This document shows, piece by piece, positions 23,301 through 35,300 of a DNA stretch of 64,000 nucleotides (position 1 is its first letter; every line of letters starts with the position of its first letter). Both the position numbers and the translations under genes were made by a program. A model generated the notes under the pieces. The model saw nothing but the letters and a program-made list of their open reading frames with translations, made no database searches and was not told the DNA's origin. This stretch comes from Sthenelais limicola (lineage: Eukaryota; Annelida; Polychaeta; Phyllodocida; Sigalionidae): contig OW804096.1 of the NCBI GenBank assembly GCA_942159475.1, forward strand, positions 133,166,941 through 133,230,940. Reading direction: 5' to 3'.

Positions 23301-26300
23301 GGGATGTCGCTCTACTCACAATCATGGATATATGCAATGATTGGAATTGTGAAAATGGATACCTTTCTACCTAATGTGACAAGTCGTAAATTATGAACTG
23401 GATACCTTTCTACCTAATATGACTGCCATTTCGCAACTGTAAGTAGCAACGTTCCTCATTCTCTTTACTACGTCCATGGCCAATCAACTGATGCCTATTG
23501 GGCTAATTTTTATATGAGAGATAATTTTATATCAACCCTGTACCCAATGTACCTAGAATAATACCTATCTACGTGTTCACTCGTCAACATTCACAAGCGG
23601 ACATACCCTGGGTACATACTCTTTATTTTTTTTCCTACGCCTTGACCTACTTTGAAGCCTGCACCTACATTTCGACCAAAATCAAAAATGGCGTCCTTTT
23701 ATCGCGCGCCTATTTTAACTAGTTTGTCCAGACTATTACCGCTATATTAATTTTGGTGTGTCTTAGGCTATGTGCTACTATCATATAAGTATGGAATCTT
23801 GTTTCTCCTTTTCATCCCCCCCCTCCCCTCCTACGTTTTGCTTTTGCTGTCTAATAATAGACATCCTCGCACAGGCTGTGCGAGGCAGCAGGAGTGTGTA
23901 TGCAGGTGCGCTTGGGGCGGTATTGGGAGATACCATTTTCGGCGCTTGTTGATATATTTCGTAGTGGCTTGTCTGGGAACTAAAACGCGGAAATGGCGCT
24001 CCATTCAAATCATATTTCATGAGTCGGTGGTGGTTAATGGGCTTATATCTTCTTTTCTTGACAATATTCTTCCAGTAATGACTAGCTGATTATGGGGTAA
24101 ACTATAGCCGCTGTGCAGTGTCTAGCGCCTACTTTATTGACGACTGCGTAGTGCGGTAGTTTATGCATGCGAAATATACGCCAATTTACCTGTACATTCA
24201 TAATACTATTTTCCTTTTTCATATTAGCCGTTCATTCTATGCCTTGATCTATAGGTACTAAATTCGAACCTAAATGAATTTTCACTGAAACTACTAATAC
24301 TACTTATATATCTATTTTCTCGTGACAGAGAGTCGCACATGTTGGAACCTAAATGAATTTTCACTGAAAGTACTACAATATCACTATAGACATTCTATAC
24401 ACATTGTCTACTGACAATCGCACATGTTGGTACATAAAACTTTCGCATGTTCAACAGTTGAACATAAATTAATGTCACTATAGACATTCATTCTATACCT
24501 TCTTTCTCTCACTAAAGACACTATCACACTTAATTATCATTGAAACATCGCTAAAAATAATCACTTTAAAATAAACGAAAATATGACTATATATATAATA
24601 TAATATATTCATTTTATATTTGCTTTGGGCACGCTATATACAACAACACGGGAAAGTAAGTGTGTGTGACGAGGGGGGGGGTTGTGGGACGGAATATACA
24701 ATGCTCTTGAGACATTTGGGTGGCCCTGAAAAGGGCCTTTTTTTTTGGCCCTGAAAAGGGCCTTTTTTTTGCTCCACTAGGTCTTCTTGGCCGATGGTGG
24801 CTTCACTCGGCGGCCTTTGGGCATACCTGGCAGAAAACAATTAGATAATTTAGTATACATAATCACAATTGTAATAAACGAATATATAATAAAATTATCT
24901 AAGTCATAGCTAATGACTTGTACAGACAGATCTACCTACACTAATTGACCGATTAACCTAATTACTTAATTACAAGCTTAATTTTCCTTAGTTGAATCAC
25001 AGTAGCATACACTTCAATCCAATCTCGTTATTCTTACTTACGTGCATTTTCCGCGGCAATGCGGTTATTCCTCTTCCGTCTTTTCTCCATGTCGGCATAC
25101 GTATCTTTGAGAAGTATTGCGTCTCTTCTCTCAGTCTCGTTCTCAAGTGTTCTATAAACGAATTGTAGATATGATATTAATTGAGAATTTTTTTTCTCCA
25201 TAATTCAACAGTATATATCGAATTTTTCGGTGTGAATTTTTCGGGGTAATGAAATTTGGGTTATTAGAGACGATTGGTGAAGTTGCATTCAATGCAACCT
25301 GTATTTCAATCTTATGTTGATCACATTGGAGTTGTTGAGGAAATGTACAATATACAGACTACTCTGTAAAGGTTACTCTGTAGACAGGATACTTTCCTAT
25401 CACAGAGATAATGTACAAAATGTTTAGTCGAAATACAAAGTCCCTCAACAATGATAAATGTCCTGTGGTTTTCGGAAAAACAGTAACTGAAGTAACTATA
25501 TACTGCCGACAATATTTACTCACTGAAACGGTTGTCTCTTAAATAACTATTACACCGTTCGAAATAAGAGCTTCTTGCCCAGGCAATTTGTCAAGTGAAT
25601 AACATATCATAGAACTCATTCTAAGCATTTTATCCGATGTGACGTCTTGATCTTATGTATCAATTTGATACATATATCTATACTGTAATACCATTGGCCG
25701 TACCAGGGGGGGGGGGGGGGCTGTTGTTGTTGCCTTGTTGTCTCAGGGCTTCTATTCAAAATGCATTTTTAGACTCAACGGGGCCTTAAATTTAAGACGG
25801 TCTCAAAATTGGTATTCAAACAACAATCAGTGATTGTTAACTTAATTTGTGGGGCTTTATTTGATTATTATCATTAAGGCAAACTAGCTGTTATGCATTG
25901 CAATGACATTCCAAACAGGCAAATCCAGAAGATTTCGACCACAAGTGTGCCCCCCCCCTAGACCTGCCCCTGGTATATCGATATACAATGTTCTAACCAG
26001 ACTTTTTTGCCACATCGGGGGCATGTTGACATCCAAACCAAATTCTGCCAACAATTTTCGTGGCTAAAGGATTCCCCCCTTCCCTTGAAATCTTTTGAAC
26101 ACTACACTTAAAATTTAGCCCCTATTAGAGGGTGCATTCTGGTGCATTTGATATAATCGGCAGGGTGCGACGAGATCGCCTCCCGAACGCCCGAGACGTG
26201 TTGATTTTGGCGTCGGGCAGGTAGATTTTTAATCTACCCGTCTTTGGACGGGTAGGTTTTTGGACTAACATTAGCGTACCATTTCAGTCTTCCTGAATAG

Positions 26301-29300
26301 ACGTTGGCAACGTCACCTCAAGTGTAATATTTGTTATGTGTTACAGAAAAAAAAGTCGCAAAATAATGCAATTTGAGATATCAATTTCAATGATGGTAAA
26401 CATTAGGTCACGTAATAAGTATTTCTAGATTTTAAGTTAGAACACCAACTCATACACCCAATTTTGTACTCTCTTGTATTTAACTATTTTTATTTAGCCA
26501 AACATTACGCGGTTACACATTTTTCTCAGATGTAGCTGTGGGAAACAATTAGATAAAAAAAAACAATAAAGAATATGTATACTACATCTTTTAGAAAAAA
26601 AACATAGATCAATACTAAGTATTCCTAGCTAATCAATAGTTGAAGAAGATAAAAAGCATGGAATCACACATTGTAATATGTAACATTTGATGGTCGCACA
26701 ATGCAAACCGGCATTCTCATACTATTTCATGACAGTCCCAATTACGGTGATAATTATGTTCAACAATAATAATATACCTCCTAGTCTAATACAGGAGGCA
26801 GTGATTAGTACAGTCAAAATCATGAAAAAATTCGCATCTATCATTCAGCTGAGGTCAGGGGGACACTACGCTGTCAAATATTTCTTGCAAGAACCCTGAT
26901 CAGAGGTCTTATCATTTCAATTTCTTGGTGTTCTTTATAATCATTATATCCATGTAAAATAACTACTTTGGTGCTTGCTGTTGTGCATTTTGAGACTGCT
27001 CAAAAATCTATTTTGTTTGTAAAAAGTGAACTCATATTCCTGTCCCAACCAATTATAATAAATACCGTATGCCAGTTTTTATCGTGGTTGAAACAAGATC
27101 TTTTTTTAGGGTATGCGCCGTATTAAGTTAATTACCACCTTCTTGAGTGCTCAATAACTCAGGACACAATGATTCAACTTCCAAATAAAAACTACTTCCT
27201 TATACGGATTCAATGTATCTACATTGATCTGTACTGGTCAATGCAAAATGATTACAAACTATTATATCTGTTATCTAACAATTGTCGAAGTAAAATATAT
27301 TTTTTACTCTACAACCCCCAGAAGACTCTTACCGAACTCATACGAAATGGTATCGACATTGATCTGTACTGGTCAATAAATAATTATTCGCGAAGCGAAT
27401 TTAAAGTCTGGCTTTTGAGAAAAAGACATGCATAGAATAACCTATTGCGTACGTTTGGTGACCTAGTACATGCATTTCTTTTCAAGCTATTTCTTTCATG
27501 TTTGGTAGATGGCTCAGGAAAACGGATTGTAGTTGAATAGGGCGATTTTAATTTGTAAATTGTTTTTCTTAAAAGATTTATTTCCAAAAGCGGTAAACCA
27601 CCTTCCAGGGTTTTTGTTAAGGTTTCGAGTAGGGGGGATTTGCATGGTAGTAGGGGGGGCCATTTCTGGTGTGAGGCCCTTTGTGCTTCGTGGGGGAGGG
27701 TGTGGGAGGGGGTTTGAGGGGGCTTCTGGTGTATTATCATCATAATTTCCACTAAAGATTTCAGTGTCAAGATTTTATACATTTTCCACTTCATGTTCAT
27801 ATATAAAACCTTTTCCTCATATTTTGAAACAAGCAATCAAAATTGTGGCTAGGCCTGGGAAGCCCATCTCTGGCAACCACTCAGAACATAGGCTCAATGA
27901 ATATATTTTGTGGAGGAGTCTTCTCACCTGAAATATTTAACAGCGTAACAGGGGCACACACAAGCTAAGGGGGTCTGGGCATGCACCCCCAGGAAAATTT
28001 TGAGGAAAATGAACCTGTTTTAGCGTTCTGCTGATTTTAAGGACCATCAGGGCAACCCCTTAAACATTAAAAGTTAAGCTCATAGCATACATTAAACTTT
28101 TATTTTCCTAGTCACCCTAACAATATTTTAGAGATATAGTTTTTCTAATAGGTAGCATAGTGTCATTGCACAATTAAATAATTTGAAAAAGAAGAAAATA
28201 GCATGCTTATTACCATCTCATGTCGAATGCATTAAAATCTTACGAGATATTGGCCTTACTACTTTACATTGAGTCTACTAACTACACACTTGCATCAATC
28301 ATTAGGCCGACCTTTGACATTCCCAAATTAAATTTTTATGGTTTCTGGAAATGATGAGGTAATGAGTAAATCATGATAGTCAGAAAGATTGACTTTTCTC
28401 AAATGCATTGATGAAATCAAGATTCGGAACGACAGGCTTTTTAATGTCAAAGGCATATTAGACTACTAGACCAGTAGTTCAGAAACTTGTGAAAAATGTA
28501 TAAATCTTACTGATACTAAATATATATCATCACATTCCCGATAGTGCATATCATATACATTACGCGAATTGAGAACATGTAAAAGAGCCCCAGCTATAGG
28601 GCGCCCCTATCCCCACCCCACCCCGCCTCCCTTCTCCCCATTGAAGTGTTGAGTTTTTTCAACAATATTTTATTATTATAATCATAGAATGATATTCACA
28701 TCTTACAAATGTTTTCAGAAATGACAGAAATGAGTTTAAAAGCAAGAATAAATGACGATTTATGTAATGATATCTCATTAGCAGGCTATATAGTATACTG
28801 GTACTCCATGAATGGAAACATAGTAGGCGAGGATTTTTCCTCGGGTCCCGGCTACTAACACAAACCCTGAGCCTTCGTATGCTTTGAAGTAAGATATTTA
28901 TCTCACCCTGACTTGGGTCTTTTAGTAGGCTGACTTGGCTGTCTTCTGGCTAGTACTGTATAGCCTGTCACCTTAGCTGCCTTATACCCTGGCCTGATAC
29001 CCTGACCTGATACTGCTTGACCCCTTCCAGCTAAGGAATGTGAGGATGGGCTAATGGGGTTAATGGACCTCCCCCCTAGTGACCTGTCCTCCCTTATCTG
29101 GTAATTAAGAGATCGCATATCAAATCGTATCGACATTGATCTGTACTGGTCAATTCAGAATGATTATAAATTATTATATTTTTTATCTAACCTTTGTCGT
29201 AAGTATAATATATTTTTTACTGTACAACCCCCAAAAGACATGTAACTCTAAATATGCCGCCCTTAAAACTAGAAGGGAAATGCATATGCTAGGGAGAGCT

Positions 29301-32300
29301 TTTTCCAGGGTAAAAACTGGGAAAAATATTGACACCCGAGGCATTGGTCTTAGAAATCTTACCAAAGGGAGAAAAATGGTAGTACCTCATCCCAAAAATG
29401 AAATGTTTAAAAAATCCTACATCTACAATATGGCAGTCTTATGGAATAAATTGCCGGACAAAACCCAGATTTTACAATCAAACAAGGAATTTAACCGATA
29501 TTTGAAGCAAATGTATCCATCTGAATACGACCAATATCTTAGCGAACCTATTACTGAAATAATTGATTGAACATTTGTGACCAGTTGTTTGTACCGAGTA
29601 TGTATGTATTTTATCCATGCTAAATTTACAGAGTAGTGAGTTGACCGATGTATGTATTTATCCATACTAAATTTACAGAGTAGTGAATTGACATAAACCA
29701 GATTTCGGGTATAGAACTGAGGTACATAATACCTAATTTTTAAAGATCGAGACATCGATGGGTAGGATGGCGGGGTGATCTTTGTTTAAGGATCTTATCA
29801 ATAATATCAATTGTATGTTAATGATGTTTTATTGCTCTAAAAATACTGTGACGATGCCTAGTAAATAATGGCAACGACTAAATTCCGTCCATATAGATTG
29901 TAGTACATAATATGTAGCCATATCATATTATAGGGATATCCCCCAGTAACTACTTCGGATATGTTGTTAATAATGAATTATGATATACCTGTTGTAAAAA
30001 TGTATGAACATAAATGGAAAGGTCTTAGAGTATACTAAGACTTAACTATTGCCAAAGTACTCACTGTATGTAAATTAGAACCAATAGAGCGTAACTCAGA
30101 TATAATTGTATATGTAAATCTCGAGACATGTAAGATATTTTATTTTATTTATTTTTGGACTCGGTGGAAGACCTACTCTGTAGAATTGTACGCCCATTTC
30201 ATGATTATGTAACTGTTGACAAACCATGAATAAAAATTCAATATATATATATATATATAAAGACCCTTACCGAACTGATAAAAAATGGTATCGATATTCA
30301 TCTCTACTGGTCAATTCAAAAACATTATGAGGGCTGAGAGACAGTTAATTTTGTTAATGCTGTGAATACCAGTCATTTATGTTTTTCTGTAATATCTTTC
30401 TATGTTTCGTATGTCAACATCGAGATTGTTCCATAATAACGCACTTTGCCTGGGGGACTCCATAATTAAGACTATCACTCAAGATTCAGTATCATTGCGA
30501 ACTGTTGTTTGTGTTCTCCCTGAGGGGTAGACTAAGTTACGCAACAAGCAAGCAAGTTGCCCTTAATAGCATATTTAGCTAAAAGTACTGATAACAAATC
30601 GTATCCATATTGATCTGTACTGGTCAATTATAACACACCTCGATTATGCCGGTATTTCCTGATATAGCATTGACTTTTAAATTATTTTTTCATGAGATTA
30701 TTCTCACTCTCCAGAAGTAGTTTCAATGTAATTTTCTTAAATGGTGTTTTTGGTTGTTTTCCCGAACTCTTTGGTGAATAGTAACACAAATAGCTTTCTT
30801 GGAGTCTTAACCTGCCATAACTCCCAACCCTTTAATGCCCCCTGTCCTAACCCTTTTTGAGGAATCCACTGCACAACCGTCTAGCCTCCGCGTTCACTAA
30901 AGTATATTGTTGGCGCCAAAGGCGCAGTGTATAGCGGTGCAAGCAAGGGGTGACATAAATATGGGGGTGGGGGTGGGGGTGGGCGGGGGTGTATAGGCTA
31001 CCAACAGACGAAGGGTTGACCTAGATCTTGGATTAGCATCACTTAAAAAAGCATGACCCGGGCAAGCCTTTACGTGCGAATATAAATTTCCGGAAAAATA
31101 TTCGTACACCATTTTAAACACTGCTCGAAATATATTGACGATTCATTTATTATATCATAGAATGCACCATTCCCCTCCTGCCGGCGTGCTAATGTTTAGT
31201 CACACGATAGAACTACTGTCTTTAAACCGAAGAGCGATCACTTTCAGATTTAGATGCAGGGCTCGAAAAAAACCTACCAACTTCAGCCCAAGATTTACTT
31301 GCCCGACCGAATTTGCACGATTATAAACTAAGGTTGTGTACATTTGCACGGGAATTTCATTGTAAGTAGACATCACAACAGGGGTTTGAAATCGGCGCCG
31401 TAGATATTTTCACTTGCCCACTCGGGCAAGTAACTTTAAATTTTAGTTGCCCGGAGCTATTTTTGCGAGACCTGCGATGTGATATAATGTTTCATAATGT
31501 TTCATCTAGCTCTATGAAATATTGCTGCCTGTGGAGGGCGACAGCCACACAGCGGGAGAGAGTTGAATAGTGCTATAAGTATGAATATGACCGGTATCGG
31601 CGTTATCTGAATCGGATAGAAACGACGGACACATGTATAAACAAATTGTCCTTGCTGTCAGTCAATTGAGGTGTCTTTGAAGCCCAGACTAGGAAGCGAT
31701 CCGTAATGCTCCGTAATTGAGTCCGGGACCCCGATGACTTTCGCTTAAATCATTACCTATGTTGACTCTTGCGTTTTTTCACCAAGTAGGCAAACACTTG
31801 TAAACACCAATCAATTAATTACTATGTTTTGTCACCTTCGCGCGACCGACTCGTGAGCGGGCCGTTTTAACCACTGTCTTAACTATTGTCATCAAGGGGA
31901 TATTGTTTCAAGCTTGTACACCTACCTAACGTTATCCTCCAGTTCGGGCTGATCTCGCTCGGCTTCTGCGAGACGCCGCTTCAAATAGTCGATTTCCTCC
32001 TGTCCTTCCTTCGCTGCCGTTTTTGCCTCTCTCGTTTTCTCTTCCAGCTCTCTGTTCGTCAAAAGCGAGATGTGGTCCTGACCGATCATCTCGCTGGAAT
32101 GAATGCTCTTTCGGATGTATCCCATAATTTTCAGTGTAGGCCTACGCCTACTGCTACTACTGCCTCTGCCGCCTCGCTTACCTGGTCACGTGACAGTGTA
32201 TCCACAAGTCTATGAACGAACTGATTTTGTGCAATTTTGAACAATTAATCATATATAATATTAAAATCCATATCACGAAATATATTCATCATGAACATGG

Positions 32301-35300
32301 ACAACATTCCGCAAGATTTATTCCCTATAATCGAAAGTAATGCTGAGATTTCACCGATTGTTTACTTTCACCACACTGCCGGATAGTCGGTATTGGGTGT
32401 GCCGTGACTTGGGGGACTCTCGCCCTTGACGACCATAGCAACCAAGCTTAAAAATCTCCAACTTTCCCCCTCGATTTCTTAAATTTTAAACAATTGTTGA
32501 AAAAACGGGACGAGTGACTGCAATGTATGAACAAGACTTGATATATCCATGTAAGATGATATAATTTTGACTCGTTTATGTATGGTTTCAAAGTGGTTGA
32601 AAAAATGTATTTTAGCGTTAGCGTCTATGGAACTGAGTTGGTGTATTAACCCCTCTCTCTCTGTCTCTCTCTTTCTCTCTGTCTCTGTCTCTCTCTCTCG
32701 CTGTCTCTCACTCTGTCTCTCACTCTGTCTCTCTCTCTCTCTCTCTCTGACTAAGAGAGTGAGTGAGTGAATGAGGGAGTGAGTGAGTGAGAGAGAGTTA
32801 GTGAGTGAGAGAGAGTTAGTGAGTGACAGAGTGAGGGAGGGAGTGAATCGGTGAGAGACAGTGAGTGAGTGAGTGACATACTTATACAATGACTACGAGA
32901 GTGAGTGAATGAATGAGGGAAGGAGGGAGTGATTGAGAGAGAGTTACTTAGTGAGTGAGAGAGAGAGGGAGGGAGTGAGTGAGGGAGAGTGAGTTAGTGT
33001 GACAGTCATTGAGTGAGTGAGTGAGATACTTAGATAATCACTACGTGAATCAGTTAGTGAGGGAGGGAGTGAGTGAGATAGAGTGAGTGAGTGAGAGTGA
33101 GTAATTGATGGAGGGAGTGAGTGAGTGAGACTTAGTGAGTGAGACTTAGTGAGTGAGATTTAGTGAGGGAGGGAGAGAGTGAGTTAGTGTGATTGTGAGT
33201 GAGTGAGTGAGTGAGATACTTAGATAATCACTACGAGAGTGAGTGAGTGAGTGAATGAGTTAGTGAGGGAGGGAGTGAGTGAGATAAGAGTTAGTGAGTT
33301 TTAGACGCGATTTGGTCTGATTCTGGGGGGTATTTTTTACCTTATAGACCACTCCAACGCCACTTCCTCACCTAGACACGGACACAGCAGTTTGTTGACG
33401 TGCGGGTCACTTTCGAATGAAATCCTCCGTGCGCTATATAGGCCACCGTACACAATGCAACGCCAAGTGAATGTGCACATGAGTGGCTATGCCGAAGGGT
33501 CTCCACATCTCTTCCGGTCGCACGTATAGGTTCTGAACTCGCCATTCATTTATTGCTTGATTCCCGTCGACTAAATCTTCGCTATCGGGCTCAAACACTA
33601 TTTAAATCATTTCTACCGATTCAAATGTTTTATTTATTTCTTTTTTAAGTCCCTAGACACACGCAACACGGCATTCGAGTACCGGAAGTGTCCGATGCTT
33701 TGGATAGCAAGCAGCGGAACCTTGCGAAAACAGGCCGGCTGGCTGAACATAAATAATTCGTCAACATTAGCGAATACGCACCTCTGATTGGCTGTTTCTC
33801 CGCTAAGCCCCGCCCACTTCACTTGGCCAGCCGTCGCGGTATCATTTAGATTTCGACTAACGCGGTGTGCGATTCTTTGGATAGCTCTGTCTCTCTCTCT
33901 CTATCTATATATATATCCGTCTCTATCGTCTCTCTCTCTCTTTCCCCCTGTCGCATTCTCCCTCTCTGTCCATCTCTCTCTATATCTCTCCGTCTCTATC
34001 AATAATACAGAGACATTTTTTATTTTATATCTTTCAGATCGGCCTTATGTGCAGTATCACTTCTCCACAATCCCTCTACCTCATTGTGCAAAATAATGGC
34101 AATTTGATGAGAGGCAGTCAGTCTGTCTCTGCCAAAACAGTGGACACCGCAAACATTTTACACACACAGACCAAGAAAAGGTCATAGATAGGTTGCCCGT
34201 GGTGCAGAAAATAGTGAACATTTTATCAATTCGATACGTCATTTGAGTCGATATGTGTGGCACTAATTATTGATAAGGAATATTTGTTTACAAACCTTCA
34301 ATTGTATAATGACATAAAGAGATACTGACATAACACAATACCTATTCCGCGTAATCTGACTTACATTCCCAAACATATATGTCATTTTATACACCTCATA
34401 TCACTTCGGATCACTTTTTTCTGCTCGTCAATCTGCTCGTGTATCTGTACTCTTTTGAATAAAAATACAAACAACAAATTACTCATTCCTTCCCTTTAAT
34501 CTTTTGATTGCCGTTCACTGTACTCCTCCTTTGATCTAGGCGACACTAAGTCAAGTATGTTAATAATATTTATGGAAATTATCATTAATTCAGGCATATA
34601 TATATTGGCTGTTTAATGTACAGTACAGTGCAAGTTTGCAAAAAAGCTTCGAAATGCTTAAGAATTCCATAATAAATAGTAATGGTTTGCCCTAATATTT
34701 GTGGAAATAGACCGTTGTATAATGTCTGATGATGTGTTCCAGATGGCGCTGATTGTGTCATATGCACACTGGGCGAGTTTTTCCAGGAACTGGCAGAAGC
34801 ACAGGGGTCGATTAACCCGCAGAAGGTCATAGACATGTACGCAGGTGAGAAAGCATTGGTAAAATCATAATGTGCCAATCTCTAAAATATAACGTACATT
34901 TCTACTTTCATACTAACATATATTGGTATGTACGCAACGCACATTTACTTTTTTTTTTACAGTGTAATAATATAATATATTTATAACTTTAAAGCAATCG
35001 ACAAGGACTACAACGTCGGGACGTTCCATGACCCCAAATTCTTCATGATGAAAGTTGGTGGTGCTTACAGAGAGGCTATTCAAACGTATGTATAGTTATA
35101 TTGCACATATATTTATTTCCCTCATATTTTAAAATAGGCAACACATATATTTGACGTTTGCAGCTAAATAAAATAATACTGATACCACATTTTGTTGTGT
35201 TTTTTATGCAAATGTTATAATTTTTTGACAGCTTTCCTGGTGCAGGCGACCACCCGTTTGGAATGTTCAGCATAATTGTCGAGCAAAAACGTACGTATTT

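Larger units (their letters stand above)
14459..34742 (+). other. Intron 1 of the giant fusion gene (20.3 kb)
   Basis: The donor GTAGGT after AACAGTG and the acceptor TGTTCCAG join codon G|AT exactly in phase, restoring the order expected of a USP domain (Cys box, then CVICTLGEFF). The intron holds the minus-strand coiled-coil gene, the 287-, 737- and about 650-700-bp arrays, an RT insertion and GA/CT microsatellites. An extra short exon or an alternative first exon cannot be excluded. Confidence 0.6.

Noticed and set aside
24634..24840. 68-residue minus frame crossing the two stem-loops (FSARYAQRPPSEAT...)
   Set aside because: The alternative frame joined from exon 2 stops just before the hairpins and keeps phase with two upstream exons; this frame is a shadow.
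27384..27836. 150-residue minus frame
   Set aside because: No domain, no splice or start support, and it overlaps G/C-rich low-complexity sequence (GGGGGA runs).
32479..32889. 136-residue minus frame rich in RERERQSE
   Set aside because: Translation of a CT/GA microsatellite.
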